In this document: positions 45,139 to 53,851 of the stretch, piece by piece
How positions within the stretch are numbered: the first letter of the stretch is position 1
Layout of the letters: every line of letters starts with the position of its first letter
Source of the DNA: Bacteroidales bacterium
GTDB lineage: Bacteria; Bacteroidota; Bacteroidia; Bacteroidales; UBA932
Assembly (NCBI GenBank): GCA_017938925.1
Contig: JAGBAO010000013.1
Span: 413,037 to 477,036, forward strand
DNA length: 64,000 nt
Direction of reading: 5' to 3'
Notes under the pieces: model-generated
The model's database searches: none
What the model was told of the DNA's origin: nothing
What the model saw: only the letters and a program-made list of their open reading frames with translations
Translations under genes and position numbers: made by a program

Positions 45139-46242
45139 ATGAAACAGGACACTGCATACAAGGGCTGGGATCGGCCATATCCTTTGCTCCGATCGGGAGC
45201 ACCTTGCACAACAATATCTGGTCTATCATGTATACTACAGCTCATCATGGGCATATCTGTATTGGCTTTGACCCCAGCCTTGTCGTGCAGTAAGACTGAC
45301 CCAGAACAGACTCAGGGAACTGATGAGAAGGACAAGGTCATCAAAACATTTTCCCTGGCCATCGACACAGGGATGGGAAATGTATTGATAGAGACATTGG
45401 ACATTCTGGTCTTCGGCACTGACAGCCTGCAAAGGCTTGAAGCATACCAGAGATTTGAAGGCCCTCTCACTGAGAAGATATATCTGGCGAGTACTGCCGG
45501 AGACAAGCAGGTTTTTGCCTGCGCCAACAGTCAGTATGAGTCCGGTGACTGGATGAAGGTACATTCTGTATCAGGGCTCTACGACTTCACCTATGAACTG
45601 GAGTCCGAAAGACGTGACCATCCAGTCATGTCAGGACAAGCATCAGTTTCGGCCGGGATCGACTCATGCGCTGTAATCAGCCTTAAACGGCTGACCAGCG
45701 AAATCATGCTTAATTCCATAAACTGTGATTTCAGGGGCAAGCCCTATGAGGGGGAAAAGATCATGGATGGTCGCATCTATCTGATAAATGTCAACACTCA
45801 GGGCAGGATATTCAACGATTCAGACAAGAATCCATCAAAACTCGCCAATGTAGGCATTCTGAATGAAAGAGACATCTTCAAGTTCTCCGAACCGGCTCTC
45901 ATCATGCAGGACCTGCCTTCAGAAATAGGGGAGGAAAGATTATTTCCGGATATCCATCTGTGCTGCTGCCCGAATCACGGTACAGAAGAAGGATTCGGCT
46001 CACCATACACCAGGCTTGTCATCGAAGGCAAAGTTCAAGGAGAGACATATTACTGGGCAGAGACCATCAACAGGGACGGAGATGAAAACGGTATAACAGG
46101 ATCCGGGAAATATGTATATAATCTGACAATACGAAGGAAAGGGAGCAGGGATCCGGACTGCCCTGCCAGCATTACAGATACAGAGTTTACATTCAGCGAA
46201 AAAGAATGGGAAGAGCAGGAGCCATATATAGTATCGTTCTGA
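45139..46242 (+). CDS. FimB/Mfa2-type fimbrial anchor lipoprotein
   Basis: A 367-residue lipoprotein with a late lipobox (ALSC, Cys50). The long N-terminal region suggests that the real start may be the in-frame ATG at 45247, giving a 14-residue signal before the Cys. The body shows the fimbrillin fold pattern: ETLDILVFGTDSLQRLEAYQ, KIYLASTAGDKQVFACANSQ, AVISLKRLTSEIMLNSINCD, then GKYVYNLTIRRKGSRDPDCP near the end. Mfa2/FimB proteins anchor minor fimbriae at the outer membrane and limit their length. No obvious major fimbrillin subunit gene is present. It overlaps the following gene by 37 bases. Confidence 0.7.
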   Translation: MKQDTAYKGWDRPYPLLRSGAPCTTISGLSCILQLIMGISVLALTPALSCSKTDPEQTQGTDEKDKVIKTFSLAIDTGMGNVLIETLDILVFGTDSLQRLEAYQRFEGPLTEKIYLASTAGDKQVFACANSQYESGDWMKVHSVSGLYDFTYELESERRDHPVMSGQASVSAGIDSCAVISLKRLTSEIMLNSINCDFRGKPYEGEKIMDGRIYLINVNTQGRIFNDSDKNPSKLANVGILNERDIFKFSEPALIMQDLPSEIGEERLFPDIHLCCCPNHGTEEGFGSPYTRLVIEGKVQGETYYWAETINRDGDENGITGSGKYVYNLTIRRKGSRDPDCPASITDTEFTFSEKEWEEQEPYIVSF

Positions 46243-47579
46243 CAGCTTCAGTCTTTATGACAGGATGTACAGATCCGGCATCCCATCAAGGTGTCAGAGA
46301 GACAGTCACGACAATAAGGTTTGTTCAGCAGGAGACCGGCACCCGGACTACGGTCGATGATTCAGACCAGATCAATGATATCAGTCTGCTTGTATTCGAC
46401 AGATTCGGCAAAGCTGGGGAGAACATCTACACAACCGAAAGCCAGCATACTTTGAAACTGATTTCAGGAGAACCCTACTCCTTCTATGCTTTTGCCGGCT
46501 TCGGATATCAGATCTATGCAGATGACATAAGCGAAATCGATGAACTCACATTCAGCTACACCAGACTGATGACCGAAAAGGTGATGAGCTTGCCTCGCTA
46601 TGCTTTCCTGAAGGATGTCATCATCAAAGAAGACATGGATATATGCATGGAACTCGGACATCTTCTGGCAAAGGTCAGCCTTAGCGTGGACAGAAGCTGT
46701 CTGGATGATGATGTGAGCCTCAATGTGACAGGGCTCGACATCTGCAACTGTCCAGCCTATTCCTATATATTCAATGAGACCGACAATGTCAGACCGGCAG
46801 AACGGCGGGATATTTCATGGCCGCATGAGTATGTCATGAATATGAACATCACTGGCACGGAGCAACAGGGAGAAGTGACAATCTACGTACCGGAAGAGAC
46901 TTTCCGGCATGAGGCGATGTCAGCTGATCCTGCCGGAGAAGATTGCATCCATGTGGAAATCCGTATGGATTACCTGTCCTGTTCCCATTATACGTCAGAT
47001 GGTCCTCTGATCTATCGTCTGCATATCGGTGACAGTCTCTGGTGCAGTGACCTAGGACGCAACACACATCATAAGATTTCGATCTGCCCCATCGGAGACG
47101 GTTTGAGTTCAGAAGGCTGGAGGATAGACAAGACAAATCTGAAGGAGTTCGGACCATCAAGATTTGCGTCATTCCCAGAAAGTTACATTCAGGGAGACAT
47201 CGGAGACACCCTTCATCTGCGATGCGAGTTCTATCCCCCTCATGCTCCTTTCGACGTCGGGCTGGAAGAATTGGAGTACGACAAAGCGGAAGGCATCTAT
47301 GACTACATCATCGATGAAGACGGCCACGGGGTCCGGCTTATTCTGACCGGACCGGGCACAGGTATCGTCTATATGGAGGCCGGCAGTCCTGTCAATGAGG
47401 CTGCCATGTGGGTCATAGAAGTGAATCTCCCTCCAGGACCAGAGACAGTTACAGATACTTCGCCGTATAAGAGCCCTTGCAAGACTTCAACTGTTCAGGA
47501 GTTCCTGCGAAGACAAGATGTCCTCCTTCGTCACCGGCCTCGGGTCCGAGATCTATCACCCAGTCCGCCGCACGGATGA
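46206..47579 (+). CDS. Fimbrillin-like lipoprotein, apparently 3'-truncated at uvrA
   Basis: A 457-residue lipoprotein (lipobox MTGC, Cys21). Residues about 35-300 are fimbrillin-like (DQINDISLLVFDRFGKAGEN, YSFYAFAGFGYQIY, CMELGHLLAKVSLSVD, GDSLWCSDLGRNTHHKISI), followed by a Big-like module (about 325-415; QGDIGDTLHLRCEFYP to EAAMWVIEVNLPPGP). The last 43 residues lie antisense within the 3' end of uvrA (131-bp overlap) and are Arg/Pro/Ser-rich, unlike any module before. The gene therefore looks cut off by a junction beside uvrA. The related protein encoded at 29553-32663 continues with several more modules. Expression is likely with the two genes before it. Confidence 0.65.
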   Translation: MGRAGAIYSIVLTASVFMTGCTDPASHQGVRETVTTIRFVQQETGTRTTVDDSDQINDISLLVFDRFGKAGENIYTTESQHTLKLISGEPYSFYAFAGFGYQIYADDISEIDELTFSYTRLMTEKVMSLPRYAFLKDVIIKEDMDICMELGHLLAKVSLSVDRSCLDDDVSLNVTGLDICNCPAYSYIFNETDNVRPAERRDISWPHEYVMNMNITGTEQQGEVTIYVPEETFRHEAMSADPAGEDCIHVEIRMDYLSCSHYTSDGPLIYRLHIGDSLWCSDLGRNTHHKISICPIGDGLSSEGWRIDKTNLKEFGPSRFASFPESYIQGDIGDTLHLRCEFYPPHAPFDVGLEELEYDKAEGIYDYIIDEDGHGVRLILTGPGTGIVYMEAGSPVNEAAMWVIEVNLPPGPETVTDTSPYKSPCKTSTVQEFLRRQDVLLRHRPRVRDLSPSPPHG

Positions 47580-50298
47580 CATCCAGATTATGCTCTACCA
47601 CGACAATGGAATGTCCTTTGGCCAGAAGAGCATCAAATGATTTCAGCAGTTTCTCCACATCATAGAAATGAAGTCCCGTGGTCGGCTCGTCAAAGATGAA
47701 GAGGATCTTCTGCTGCTTGGACCTGCTTACCGAAACATCATTCATTGAGAGGAAATAAGCGAGTTTGATGCGCTGGCTTTCTCCTCCGGACAAGGTGCTG
47801 CTGCTCTGGCCCAGCTTGATGTACGAAAGACCGACGTCGATAAGCGGTTGAAGCCTCTCCGCAATCCTTTTGGCCGTAGGATCTTCCTGAGCTGCAAAGA
47901 AGGTTATGGCCTCCTCCACGCTCATATTCAGGATGTCATCTATATTGAGTCCCTTGTATCTGACTTCCAGGATATCCGGCTTGAAACGCTTTCCCCCGCA
48001 GGCCTCACAGACCATCGTGACATCTGCCATGAACTGCATGCCGATCTTCACAAATCCCTCACCCTGGCATTCCGGACAGCGTCCCCCGTCCATATTGAAT
48101 GAGAAATGAGACGGAGTGAAGCCGTTGAGCTTTGCGAACTGCTGCTCCGACAGGAGCTTCCTTATATCATCATACACCTTGAGATACGTCACGGCATTGG
48201 AACGGGAACTCTTTCCGATAGGGTTCTGATCCACATATTCCACCTGCGTGATCCTGTCCAGATTTCCTGACAGTCCCCGGAACGTACCTGGAGCGGCCCC
48301 GGCCTGATTCAGATGGCGGTACAATGCAGGATGGAGGATATCTCCCACGAGCGATGACTTTCCACTTCCGCTGACTCCTGTCACCACGGTAAGCACGCCC
48401 AGAGGGAAGGTTACGTTTATATCCTTGAGATTATGCTCCATTGCTCCCTCGACCGTGATGGAATAGTTCCATTTACGCTGTTTCCTCATATATCTCTGGC
48501 GGTCACCGTTCAGATACTGAAGGGTCAGGGAACGCTCATGGGTTCTCGCATCCACTCTATCCCCTATGCATCCCTGAAACACTATTTCACCTCCGTTGAT
48601 TCCCGCCTTTGGTCCTATGTCGACAAGCAGATCTGCCGCCCTCATAATCTCCTCATCGTGCTCGACTACCACTACGGTGTTACCGATATCTCTCAGACGT
48701 TTGAGCACAGCGATAAGTCTCTCGGTATCACGGGAATGGAGACCGATGCTCGGTTCATCCAGGATATAGAGCGAGCCCACAAGAGAACTGCCTAGAGCCG
48801 TCACAAGGTTTATGCGTTGGCTCTCACCTCCGGAAAGCGTGTTGGATGCACGGTTCAGGGTCAGATATCCCAGACCGACATCATTTATATAGTTCAGACG
48901 AGATACGATCTCCTCAATTGCCTTGGCAGCTATCTGACGTTCTGAATCCGTCAACTGCACATTGGCAAAGAACTCCAGCAACTGTTCGACATTCATGCTC
49001 AGAAGTTCATGGATATTCTTTCCGCCCACCTTGACATACAGAGCCTCCTTGCGAAGACGGCTTCCGCCGCATTCCTGACACACGGTCTTGCCGGAATAAC
49101 GGCTCAGCATATACTTGTACTGGATCTTGTATCTGTTGGCCTCAACCCACTTGAAGAACTCGTTGATACCGATTATCGAATCCTCTTCCCTATCCGCAGT
49201 ATGTCCCTTCCAGATAAGATCCTTCACCTCCTGACTGAGATTGCAGTACGGTTCGAAGATCGGGATGCCGTACTTCGAGGCATTTCGAACGATCTGGTCC
49301 TTGAACCATCCCATCTTGTCGCCTCTCCAGCAGGCGATTGCGCCATCGTATATCGTCTTGCTCTTGTCCGGAATCACAAGATCCTCGCTTATGCCGATTA
49401 TCTTTCCCAGACCTCCGCACACCGGGCATGCCCCCAGCGGGCTGTTGAAGCTGAAAAGATACTCATCCGGCTTCTCGAACACCATTCCGTCCGCCTCAAA
49501 GCGGTTGATGAACTGTTTCGTCTCAACCTGAACATCTGACGCGCCGTCGCCTGTCTGGGCTTGTACCTCCTTCCTGACATAGATAGTCCCCGCTCCCTTG
49601 TCAAAGGCAGTCTCTATCGAGGCATGCAGACGAGTCCTGAGATCTTCGTCAGGCTCTGCGTTCAATTTGAGACGATCCACAAGAAGATAAAGCTGAGCCG
49701 GATAATCCCCGGTCTGAGCCCTCTGCATGATCTCCTCTATACGCACCACCCTGTCGGTGAAGAATCTGGAATAGCCTTCCTCCTTGAGCTGAAGCATGAG
49801 TTCCACCTTGTCCGGACGGTCTTTCCAATTCAGATCAGCAAGTATATACGCAGCTGAAGCTCCTCCTTCGAAGATATACTCCATCACATCATTGGTCGTA
49901 TGGCACTTGACCTCCTCTCCGGTAATCGGTGAATATGTCCGTCCGATGCGGGCGAAGATCATGCGGAGATAGTCGTATATTTCCGTGCTGGTGGCAATGG
50001 TCGAGCGGGGGTTGCGGGTATTCACCTTCTGCTCTATTGCTATCGCAGGCGGAATGCCCTCGATCAGTTCCACATCCGGTTTCGACATACGGCCCAGGAA
50101 CTGTCTGGCATATGAAGAGAGACTCTCTGCAAAACGCCTCTGTCCTTCCGCATACAGGGTGTCGAAGGCAAGGGATGACTTGCCTGAGCCGGATATTCCG
50201 GTCACTACGACAAACTTCCCACGTGGGATCTCCACGGTGACATCCTTGAGATTGTTGACCTTCGCCCTGCGGACTATGATGTTTCCTTCTTCTGCCAT
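47449..50298 (-). CDS. uvrA: Excinuclease ABC subunit A
   Basis: A 949-residue damage-recognition ATPase of nucleotide excision repair, full length. Two ABC units are seen: Walker [16 protein letters not shown] (about 31-45) and [13 protein letters not shown] (about 640), each with its own LSGGESQRI signature. Zinc-binding CxxC pairs are CPVCGG/CQECGG in the first half and [14 protein letters not shown] in the second. It dimerises and loads UvrB on damaged DNA. Its 3' end overlaps the convergent fimbrillin-like gene by 131 bp, but the C terminus ([20 protein letters not shown]) is the normal one, so uvrA itself is intact. Confidence 0.98.
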   Translation of the reverse strand: MAEEGNIIVRRAKVNNLKDVTVEIPRGKFVVVTGISGSGKSSLAFDTLYAEGQRRFAESLSSYARQFLGRMSKPDVELIEGIPPAIAIEQKVNTRNPRSTIATSTEIYDYLRMIFARIGRTYSPITGEEVKCHTTNDVMEYIFEGGASAAYILADLNWKDRPDKVELMLQLKEEGYSRFFTDRVVRIEEIMQRAQTGDYPAQLYLLVDRLKLNAEPDEDLRTRLHASIETAFDKGAGTIYVRKEVQAQTGDGASDVQVETKQFINRFEADGMVFEKPDEYLFSFNSPLGACPVCGGLGKIIGISEDLVIPDKSKTIYDGAIACWRGDKMGWFKDQIVRNASKYGIPIFEPYCNLSQEVKDLIWKGHTADREEDSIIGINEFFKWVEANRYKIQYKYMLSRYSGKTVCQECGGSRLRKEALYVKVGGKNIHELLSMNVEQLLEFFANVQLTDSERQIAAKAIEEIVSRLNYINDVGLGYLTLNRASNTLSGGESQRINLVTALGSSLVGSLYILDEPSIGLHSRDTERLIAVLKRLRDIGNTVVVVEHDEEIMRAADLLVDIGPKAGINGGEIVFQGCIGDRVDARTHERSLTLQYLNGDRQRYMRKQRKWNYSITVEGAMEHNLKDINVTFPLGVLTVVTGVSGSGKSSLVGDILHPALYRHLNQAGAAPGTFRGLSGNLDRITQVEYVDQNPIGKSSRSNAVTYLKVYDDIRKLLSEQQFAKLNGFTPSHFSFNMDGGRCPECQGEGFVKIGMQFMADVTMVCEACGGKRFKPDILEVRYKGLNIDDILNMSVEEAITFFAAQEDPTAKRIAERLQPLIDVGLSYIKLGQSSSTLSGGESQRIKLAYFLSMNDVSVSRSKQQKILFIFDEPTTGLHFYDVEKLLKSFDALLAKGHSIVVVEHNLDVIRAADWVIDLGPEAGDEGGHLVFAGTPEQLKSCKGSYTAKYL

Positions 50299-50377
50299 AC
50301 AAATCGGATTTAGGCCCGATACCGAAATACCGAGCCTACAAAAATACTAAAATCTCTCCACAATGTAAAATTCTCTC

Positions 50378-50416
50378 AAAAAACATCTCCCCGACAGAGA
50401 AACCGCCGGAGAGATG
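50378..50416 (-). terminator. Terminator of pgi
   Basis: On the minus strand CATCTCTCC (50408-50416) pairs with GGGGAGATG (50384-50392) with one G-U pair, followed directly by TTTTTT (50378-50383). It lies 76 bp after the pgi stop and before uvrA. Confidence 0.7.
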
Positions 50417-50491
50417 AACCAAAACCCTATTATTAACAACTAAACTAACCGTACCCGCATATTTGCAAAGTGTGTGCCAGATACGTTTAGT

Positions 50492-51832
50492 CTATAGTCT
50501 AGCCTTGAGGGCTTCTGCCTGTGCCTCGTAGCCTGGCTTGCCGAGGAGGGCGAACATGTTCTTCTTGTAGGCCTCTACGCCCGGCTGGTCGAACGGGTTC
50601 ACACCGAGCATATAGCCGCTGATTCCGCATGCCTTCTCGAAGAAGTAGAAGAGGGCTCCGAGGTTGTGCTCGTTGATGCGCTCGATGCTGAGGGAGATCT
50701 GAGGAACTCCGCCGTCGATGTGAGCGAGCTTTGTTCCGAGCTCTGCCATCGCGTTGCACTCCTCAACGTGCTTTCCTGTGAGGAAGTTCAGACCGTCAAG
50801 GTTCTGAGGGTCGTTCTCGATGAGCATGGAGCGGTTGCTGTTCTCCACTGAAACCACTGTCTCCATGAGGGTGCGCTCACCATCCTGAATGTACTGTCCC
50901 ATTGAGTGGAGGTCAGTCGTGAAGTTCACTGATGCAGGGAAGATTCCCAGACCGTCCTTTCCTTCCGACTCACCGTAGAGCTGCTTCCACCACTCGCCGA
51001 GGAATGTGAGCTTAGGGTTGTATGCAACGAGGATCTCGATCTTCTTGCCCTGGCCATAGAGGGCGTTACGCATTGCTGCATACTGAACTGCAGGGTTGCA
51101 CTCGCAGTTCTTTGCGCAAGCCTCCTCCATCTCGAGAGCTCCCTCGAGCATGGCCTTCATGTCGAAGCCTGCAAGCACGATAGGAAGGATTCCCACAGGA
51201 GTGAGGACTGAGAAACGTCCTCCCACGTTGTCCTCGATAACAAAGGTCTTATAGCCTTCCTGGGTCGAGAGTGACTTGAGGGCTCCGCGTGCCTTGTCAG
51301 TCACTGCTACGATACGCTCTGCTGCCTCAGCCTTTCCATATGTATCCTCAAGATATTTCTTCACAAGACGGAAAGCCACTGCAGGCTCTGTCGTGGTACC
51401 TGACTTTGAGATCACTACGCATGCCGCGTTCCTTTCCTGCACGAGGTCCATGAGCTCGCACATATATTCCTCAGATAGGTTATGTCCGGCGAACACGATT
51501 TCAGGAGCCTCTCCCTTGGTCTTGAGCTGCTTTGCGAACTGGTGTGAAAGAGCCTCGAGGGCGCACTTGGCTCCGAGGTATGAGCCACCGATTCCGATGA
51601 CCACCACCAGGTCTATGTTCTTTGCCTTCCATGCATCCCTCACAGCCTCACACTCAGCCACAAGTCCGCTTGCGAGGGTCTGAGAAGGGAGATGCTTCCA
51701 GCCGAGGAAGTCGTTTCCCTTACCTGTTTCGTTCTCAAGAACTTCAAGTGCGGAGAGAGCCTTCTCCACATAAGCCTTGTATTCTGCATCTTTTATAAAG
51801 GAGCTGCATCCTCCCAGATTTACCTTTACCAT
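50492..51832 (-). CDS. pgi: Glucose-6-phosphate isomerase
   Basis: A 446-residue cytoplasmic isomerase converting glucose 6-phosphate and fructose 6-phosphate, in glycolysis and gluconeogenesis. The family signatures are clear: IGGSYLGAKCALEAL, VISKSGTTTEPAVAFR (SIS phosphate-binding), and FDQPGVEAYKKNMFALLG near the end. The C-terminal PGI signature with its catalytic Lys is in GVNPFDQPGVEAYK. It is of the short bacterial type (about 450 residues). The ATG at 51832 is preferred over an in-frame GTG ten codons upstream. A promoter lies upstream and a terminator follows, so it is monocistronic. Confidence 0.97.
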   Translation of the reverse strand: MVKVNLGGCSSFIKDAEYKAYVEKALSALEVLENETGKGNDFLGWKHLPSQTLASGLVAECEAVRDAWKAKNIDLVVVIGIGGSYLGAKCALEALSHQFAKQLKTKGEAPEIVFAGHNLSEEYMCELMDLVQERNAACVVISKSGTTTEPAVAFRLVKKYLEDTYGKAEAAERIVAVTDKARGALKSLSTQEGYKTFVIEDNVGGRFSVLTPVGILPIVLAGFDMKAMLEGALEMEEACAKNCECNPAVQYAAMRNALYGQGKKIEILVAYNPKLTFLGEWWKQLYGESEGKDGLGIFPASVNFTTDLHSMGQYIQDGERTLMETVVSVENSNRSMLIENDPQNLDGLNFLTGKHVEECNAMAELGTKLAHIDGGVPQISLSIERINEHNLGALFYFFEKACGISGYMLGVNPFDQPGVEAYKKNMFALLGKPGYEAQAEALKARL

Positions 51833-51893
51833 ATTAAAATGATTTATATACGTTTCCAACACTTTTGCCCGTTTTCAAAACGGCACAACCCGA

Positions 51894-51901
51894 CAAAGTT
51901 A
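51894..51901 (-). promoter_or_regulatory. -7 promoter element of pgi
   Basis: TAACTTTG on the minus strand fits TAnnTTTG and lies 61 bases before ATG 51832, in the gap after umuC. Confidence 0.55.
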
Positions 51902-51924
51902 AGGATTATTTGAAAAATTTCCAA

Positions 51925-53211
51925 CTAGCGGACCTCGATGATGTCATCCAGAGAGGTCGTATAAAGCCTTGAACAGAAATCACGACGTATTCCGTCCGCG
52001 AAATGTCCTGGCCGCTGGGCAGCAAGCCTTATAAGTGATTTTCCCGAAGAATCCGTTCCTCCTGCAGCTGCACGGTTCACCTTGTCCATCACCTCGGACA
52101 GACGGTCCTGCCTGCTTCGGAGCTCCTCGTCGAAGCCGAATATAGCTCCCTGTACCGCACCAGAGGGAACTATATTACTGACGATCACTCCTGCCTTCTT
52201 GTACCTGAAACCAGGCCTGTATATTGTCCGGAATGCTCTGAGAGCTGCCCCCACGATTTCCTGGGCACTGTTGGCCGCCACATCCAGACGGATTGTCGCC
52301 GATGGAAAATACTGCTGAAGATCCTCTCTGAAACGGTTGGTGTACATGAACGTCGTGACATCACAGGCCGCCGAGCCTTCTTCGCGAAGTTTCTTCGCGC
52401 ACAAAGCTGCGAAATCGGACACACGCAGCATAAGTTCGTTCTCATCCTCTATCATATCTGCGAATGAACGTGACGTGCAGATGGTTTTCCTGCGCTCTTC
52501 CCTTTCTTCTTCCACACATGCATGCCCCTGAAGTTCCTCCCAGGTCCGGACCACGGGCAGGCTGAAAGTCCTTTCGACCCAGTCCTTAGGCCTGTTCACA
52601 AAATCAAGTGCCGTCATCACAGACATCTGCTGCATCTTCGGAGCCAGCCGGCGTCCCACTCCCCACACGTCACCGATCGGGGTCAGTTCCAGGGCTTTCA
52701 GACGTTTGGCCTCTGTGTCCATCATGCACACTCCCTTGTAACCCTTGTATTTCTTTGCAAAGTGGCTGGCGATCTTAGCCAAGGTCTTGGTCGGCGCCAC
52801 TCCTATGCTGACCGGCACCCCGACCCATTTCCTCACCTTGTCCACAAGTTCGCGGCATAGTTGAGGAACCTTTCCCGGATCGATTCCTTCGAGATGAAGG
52901 TAGGCCTCATCGATAGAATATATCTCTATCCTGGGCACAGCATCTGCCAGGATGGACATCACCCTGTCAGACAGGTCCCCATAAAGGGCATAGTTTGAGG
53001 AGAAGGCATGGAGATGTCCGGCATCAGCCAGATGCTTCACCTTGAAGAAGGGAGTTCCCATCTTTATTCCCATGTCCTTGCTCTCATTGCTCCGTGACAC
53101 TATGCACCCGTCATTGTTGGACAGCACGACGACAGCCTTTCCCTCCAGATCCGGACGGAAGACCCTTTCGCACGAGACGAAGAAATTATTGCAGTCCACC
53201 AATGCGTACAT
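51925..53211 (-). CDS. umuC: Y-family translesion DNA polymerase, UmuC type
   Basis: A 428-residue polymerase subunit. The catalytic carboxylates are in MYALVDCNNFFVSCERVF (first Asp, with the cysteine-containing steric-gate region) and YSIDEAYLHLEG. The fingers region contains VVVLSNNDGCIVSRS. Helix-hairpin-helix and little-finger parts follow, and the C-terminal UmuC-specific DUF4113-like region ends in GTDSSGKSLIRLAAQRPGHF and SRLYTTSLDDIIEVR. With UmuD' it forms error-prone Pol V. ATG 53211 is preferred to the GTG just before it. It follows umuD by 50 bp, in the usual umuDC order. Confidence 0.96.
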   Translation of the reverse strand: MYALVDCNNFFVSCERVFRPDLEGKAVVVLSNNDGCIVSRSNESKDMGIKMGTPFFKVKHLADAGHLHAFSSNYALYGDLSDRVMSILADAVPRIEIYSIDEAYLHLEGIDPGKVPQLCRELVDKVRKWVGVPVSIGVAPTKTLAKIASHFAKKYKGYKGVCMMDTEAKRLKALELTPIGDVWGVGRRLAPKMQQMSVMTALDFVNRPKDWVERTFSLPVVRTWEELQGHACVEEEREERRKTICTSRSFADMIEDENELMLRVSDFAALCAKKLREEGSAACDVTTFMYTNRFREDLQQYFPSATIRLDVAANSAQEIVGAALRAFRTIYRPGFRYKKAGVIVSNIVPSGAVQGAIFGFDEELRSRQDRLSEVMDKVNRAAAGGTDSSGKSLIRLAAQRPGHFADGIRRDFCSRLYTTSLDDIIEVR

Positions 53212-53261
53212 CACCTGTCACTCCTACATTTGAATGTAATGTCGAGCCCGTCGAAGCATAC

Positions 53262-53717
53262 CTACCTGACCTTTTTAATGATATATGTCACCACTCCCCA
53301 CATCCTGAACTCCACTCCCTCCGTGATCTCGATGGCCGGATATTTAGGATTCGCCGGTTCCAGCCTGAGTCCTCTGTCCTCGATTCTCAGATGCTTGAGG
53401 GTGAACTCCCCGTCCACAAAGCACACGGCCATATCCCCGTCCTTAGGATCCAAGGCCCTGTCTATCACGAGTATATCTCCCTCCTCAACCCCCGCATCAA
53501 TCATCGAGTCCCCGACCACACGCCCATAGAACGTGGCGGCAGGATGCTTCACGAGTTCGCGGTTCAGGTCTATCGCCTGAGTCATATAATCCGTGGCAGG
53601 AGACGGAAACCCTGCATGGATTCCCGACTGGGCCAGTCCCGGGAGCTGGTCCTTAGGCATAATCTCTTGAGGGAGAGACTCCTGAGAGTCAATATTCTTT
53701 TCTGGTATATCTTGCAT
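53262..53717 (-). CDS. umuD: UmuD-type self-cleaving LexA-family peptidase
   Basis: A 151-residue S24 peptidase without an HTH domain. The Ser-Lys dyad is Ser71 (GRVVGDSMIDAG) and Lys108 (FTLKHLRI), 37 residues apart as in E. coli UmuD (60/97). The likely self-cleavage site Ala35-Gly36 (GIHAGFPSPA) lies 36 residues before the Ser, again as in E. coli. RecA-stimulated cleavage activates it for Pol V. The start at 53717 lies only 4 bases after a -7 promoter element, so the message would be leaderless; an in-frame ATG at 53660 is the alternative. Two operator-like dyads lie upstream. Confidence 0.93.
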   Translation of the reverse strand: MQDIPEKNIDSQESLPQEIMPKDQLPGLAQSGIHAGFPSPATDYMTQAIDLNRELVKHPAATFYGRVVGDSMIDAGVEEGDILVIDRALDPKDGDMAVCFVDGEFTLKHLRIEDRGLRLEPANPKYPAIEITEGVEFRMWGVVTYIIKKVR

Positions 53718-53721
53718 ATTG

Positions 53722-53729
53722 CAAAGTTA
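53722..53729 (-). promoter_or_regulatory. -7 promoter element of umuDC
   Basis: TAACTTTG on the minus strand fits TAnnTTTG and ends 4 bases before the ATG at 53717. The adjacent operator-like dyad (53735-53770) covers the -33 region, so a bound protein would block this promoter. Confidence 0.6.
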
Positions 53730-53734
53730 GTAAA

Positions 53735-53770
53735 TCAAAAACTCAAAAAAGGTCCGAAATGAGTTTTTGA
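53735..53770. promoter_or_regulatory. Operator-like dyad 1, umuD side
   Basis: TCAAAAACTCA (53735-53745), 14 bp, then TGAGTTTTTGA (53760-53770): a perfect 11-bp inverted repeat. It lies over the -33 region of the umuDC promoter. Its centre is 51 bp, about five helical turns, from that of dyad 2. Confidence 0.7.
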
Positions 53771-53785
53771 CACATAAATTTGGGT

Positions 53786-53821
53786 TCTAAAACTCAAAAG
53801 AGCCCCAAAATGAGATTTTGA
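53786..53821. promoter_or_regulatory. Operator-like dyad 2, side of the Mom/GNAT-like gene
   Basis: TCTAAAACTCA (53786-53796), 14 bp, then TGAGATTTTGA (53811-53821). Arms match at 9 of 11 positions. Architecture and core (AAAACTCA-AAA ... AAATGAG) are the same as in dyad 1. It overlaps the -33 region of the promoter for the plus-strand gene at 53852. Confidence 0.65.
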
Positions 53822-53844
53822 AAAAGCAATAGTTGCTATCTTTG
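53817..53844 (+). promoter_or_regulatory. Promoter of the Mom/GNAT-like gene
   Basis: TTTG (53817-53820) and TATCTTTG (53837-53844) fit the Bacteroidota consensus with a somewhat short 16-bp spacer. The -7 element ends 7 bases before ATG 53852. The -33 element falls inside the right arm of dyad 2. A second match, TAAATTTG at 53775-53782, lies between the dyads. Confidence 0.55.
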
Positions 53845-53851
53845 CCGGACG

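Noticed and set aside
44611-47579. Complete fimbrial operon
   Set aside because: Anchor-type and barrel proteins are present, but no major fimbrillin with the processing site and C-terminal donor strand can be recognised, so I call only fimbrial-like components.
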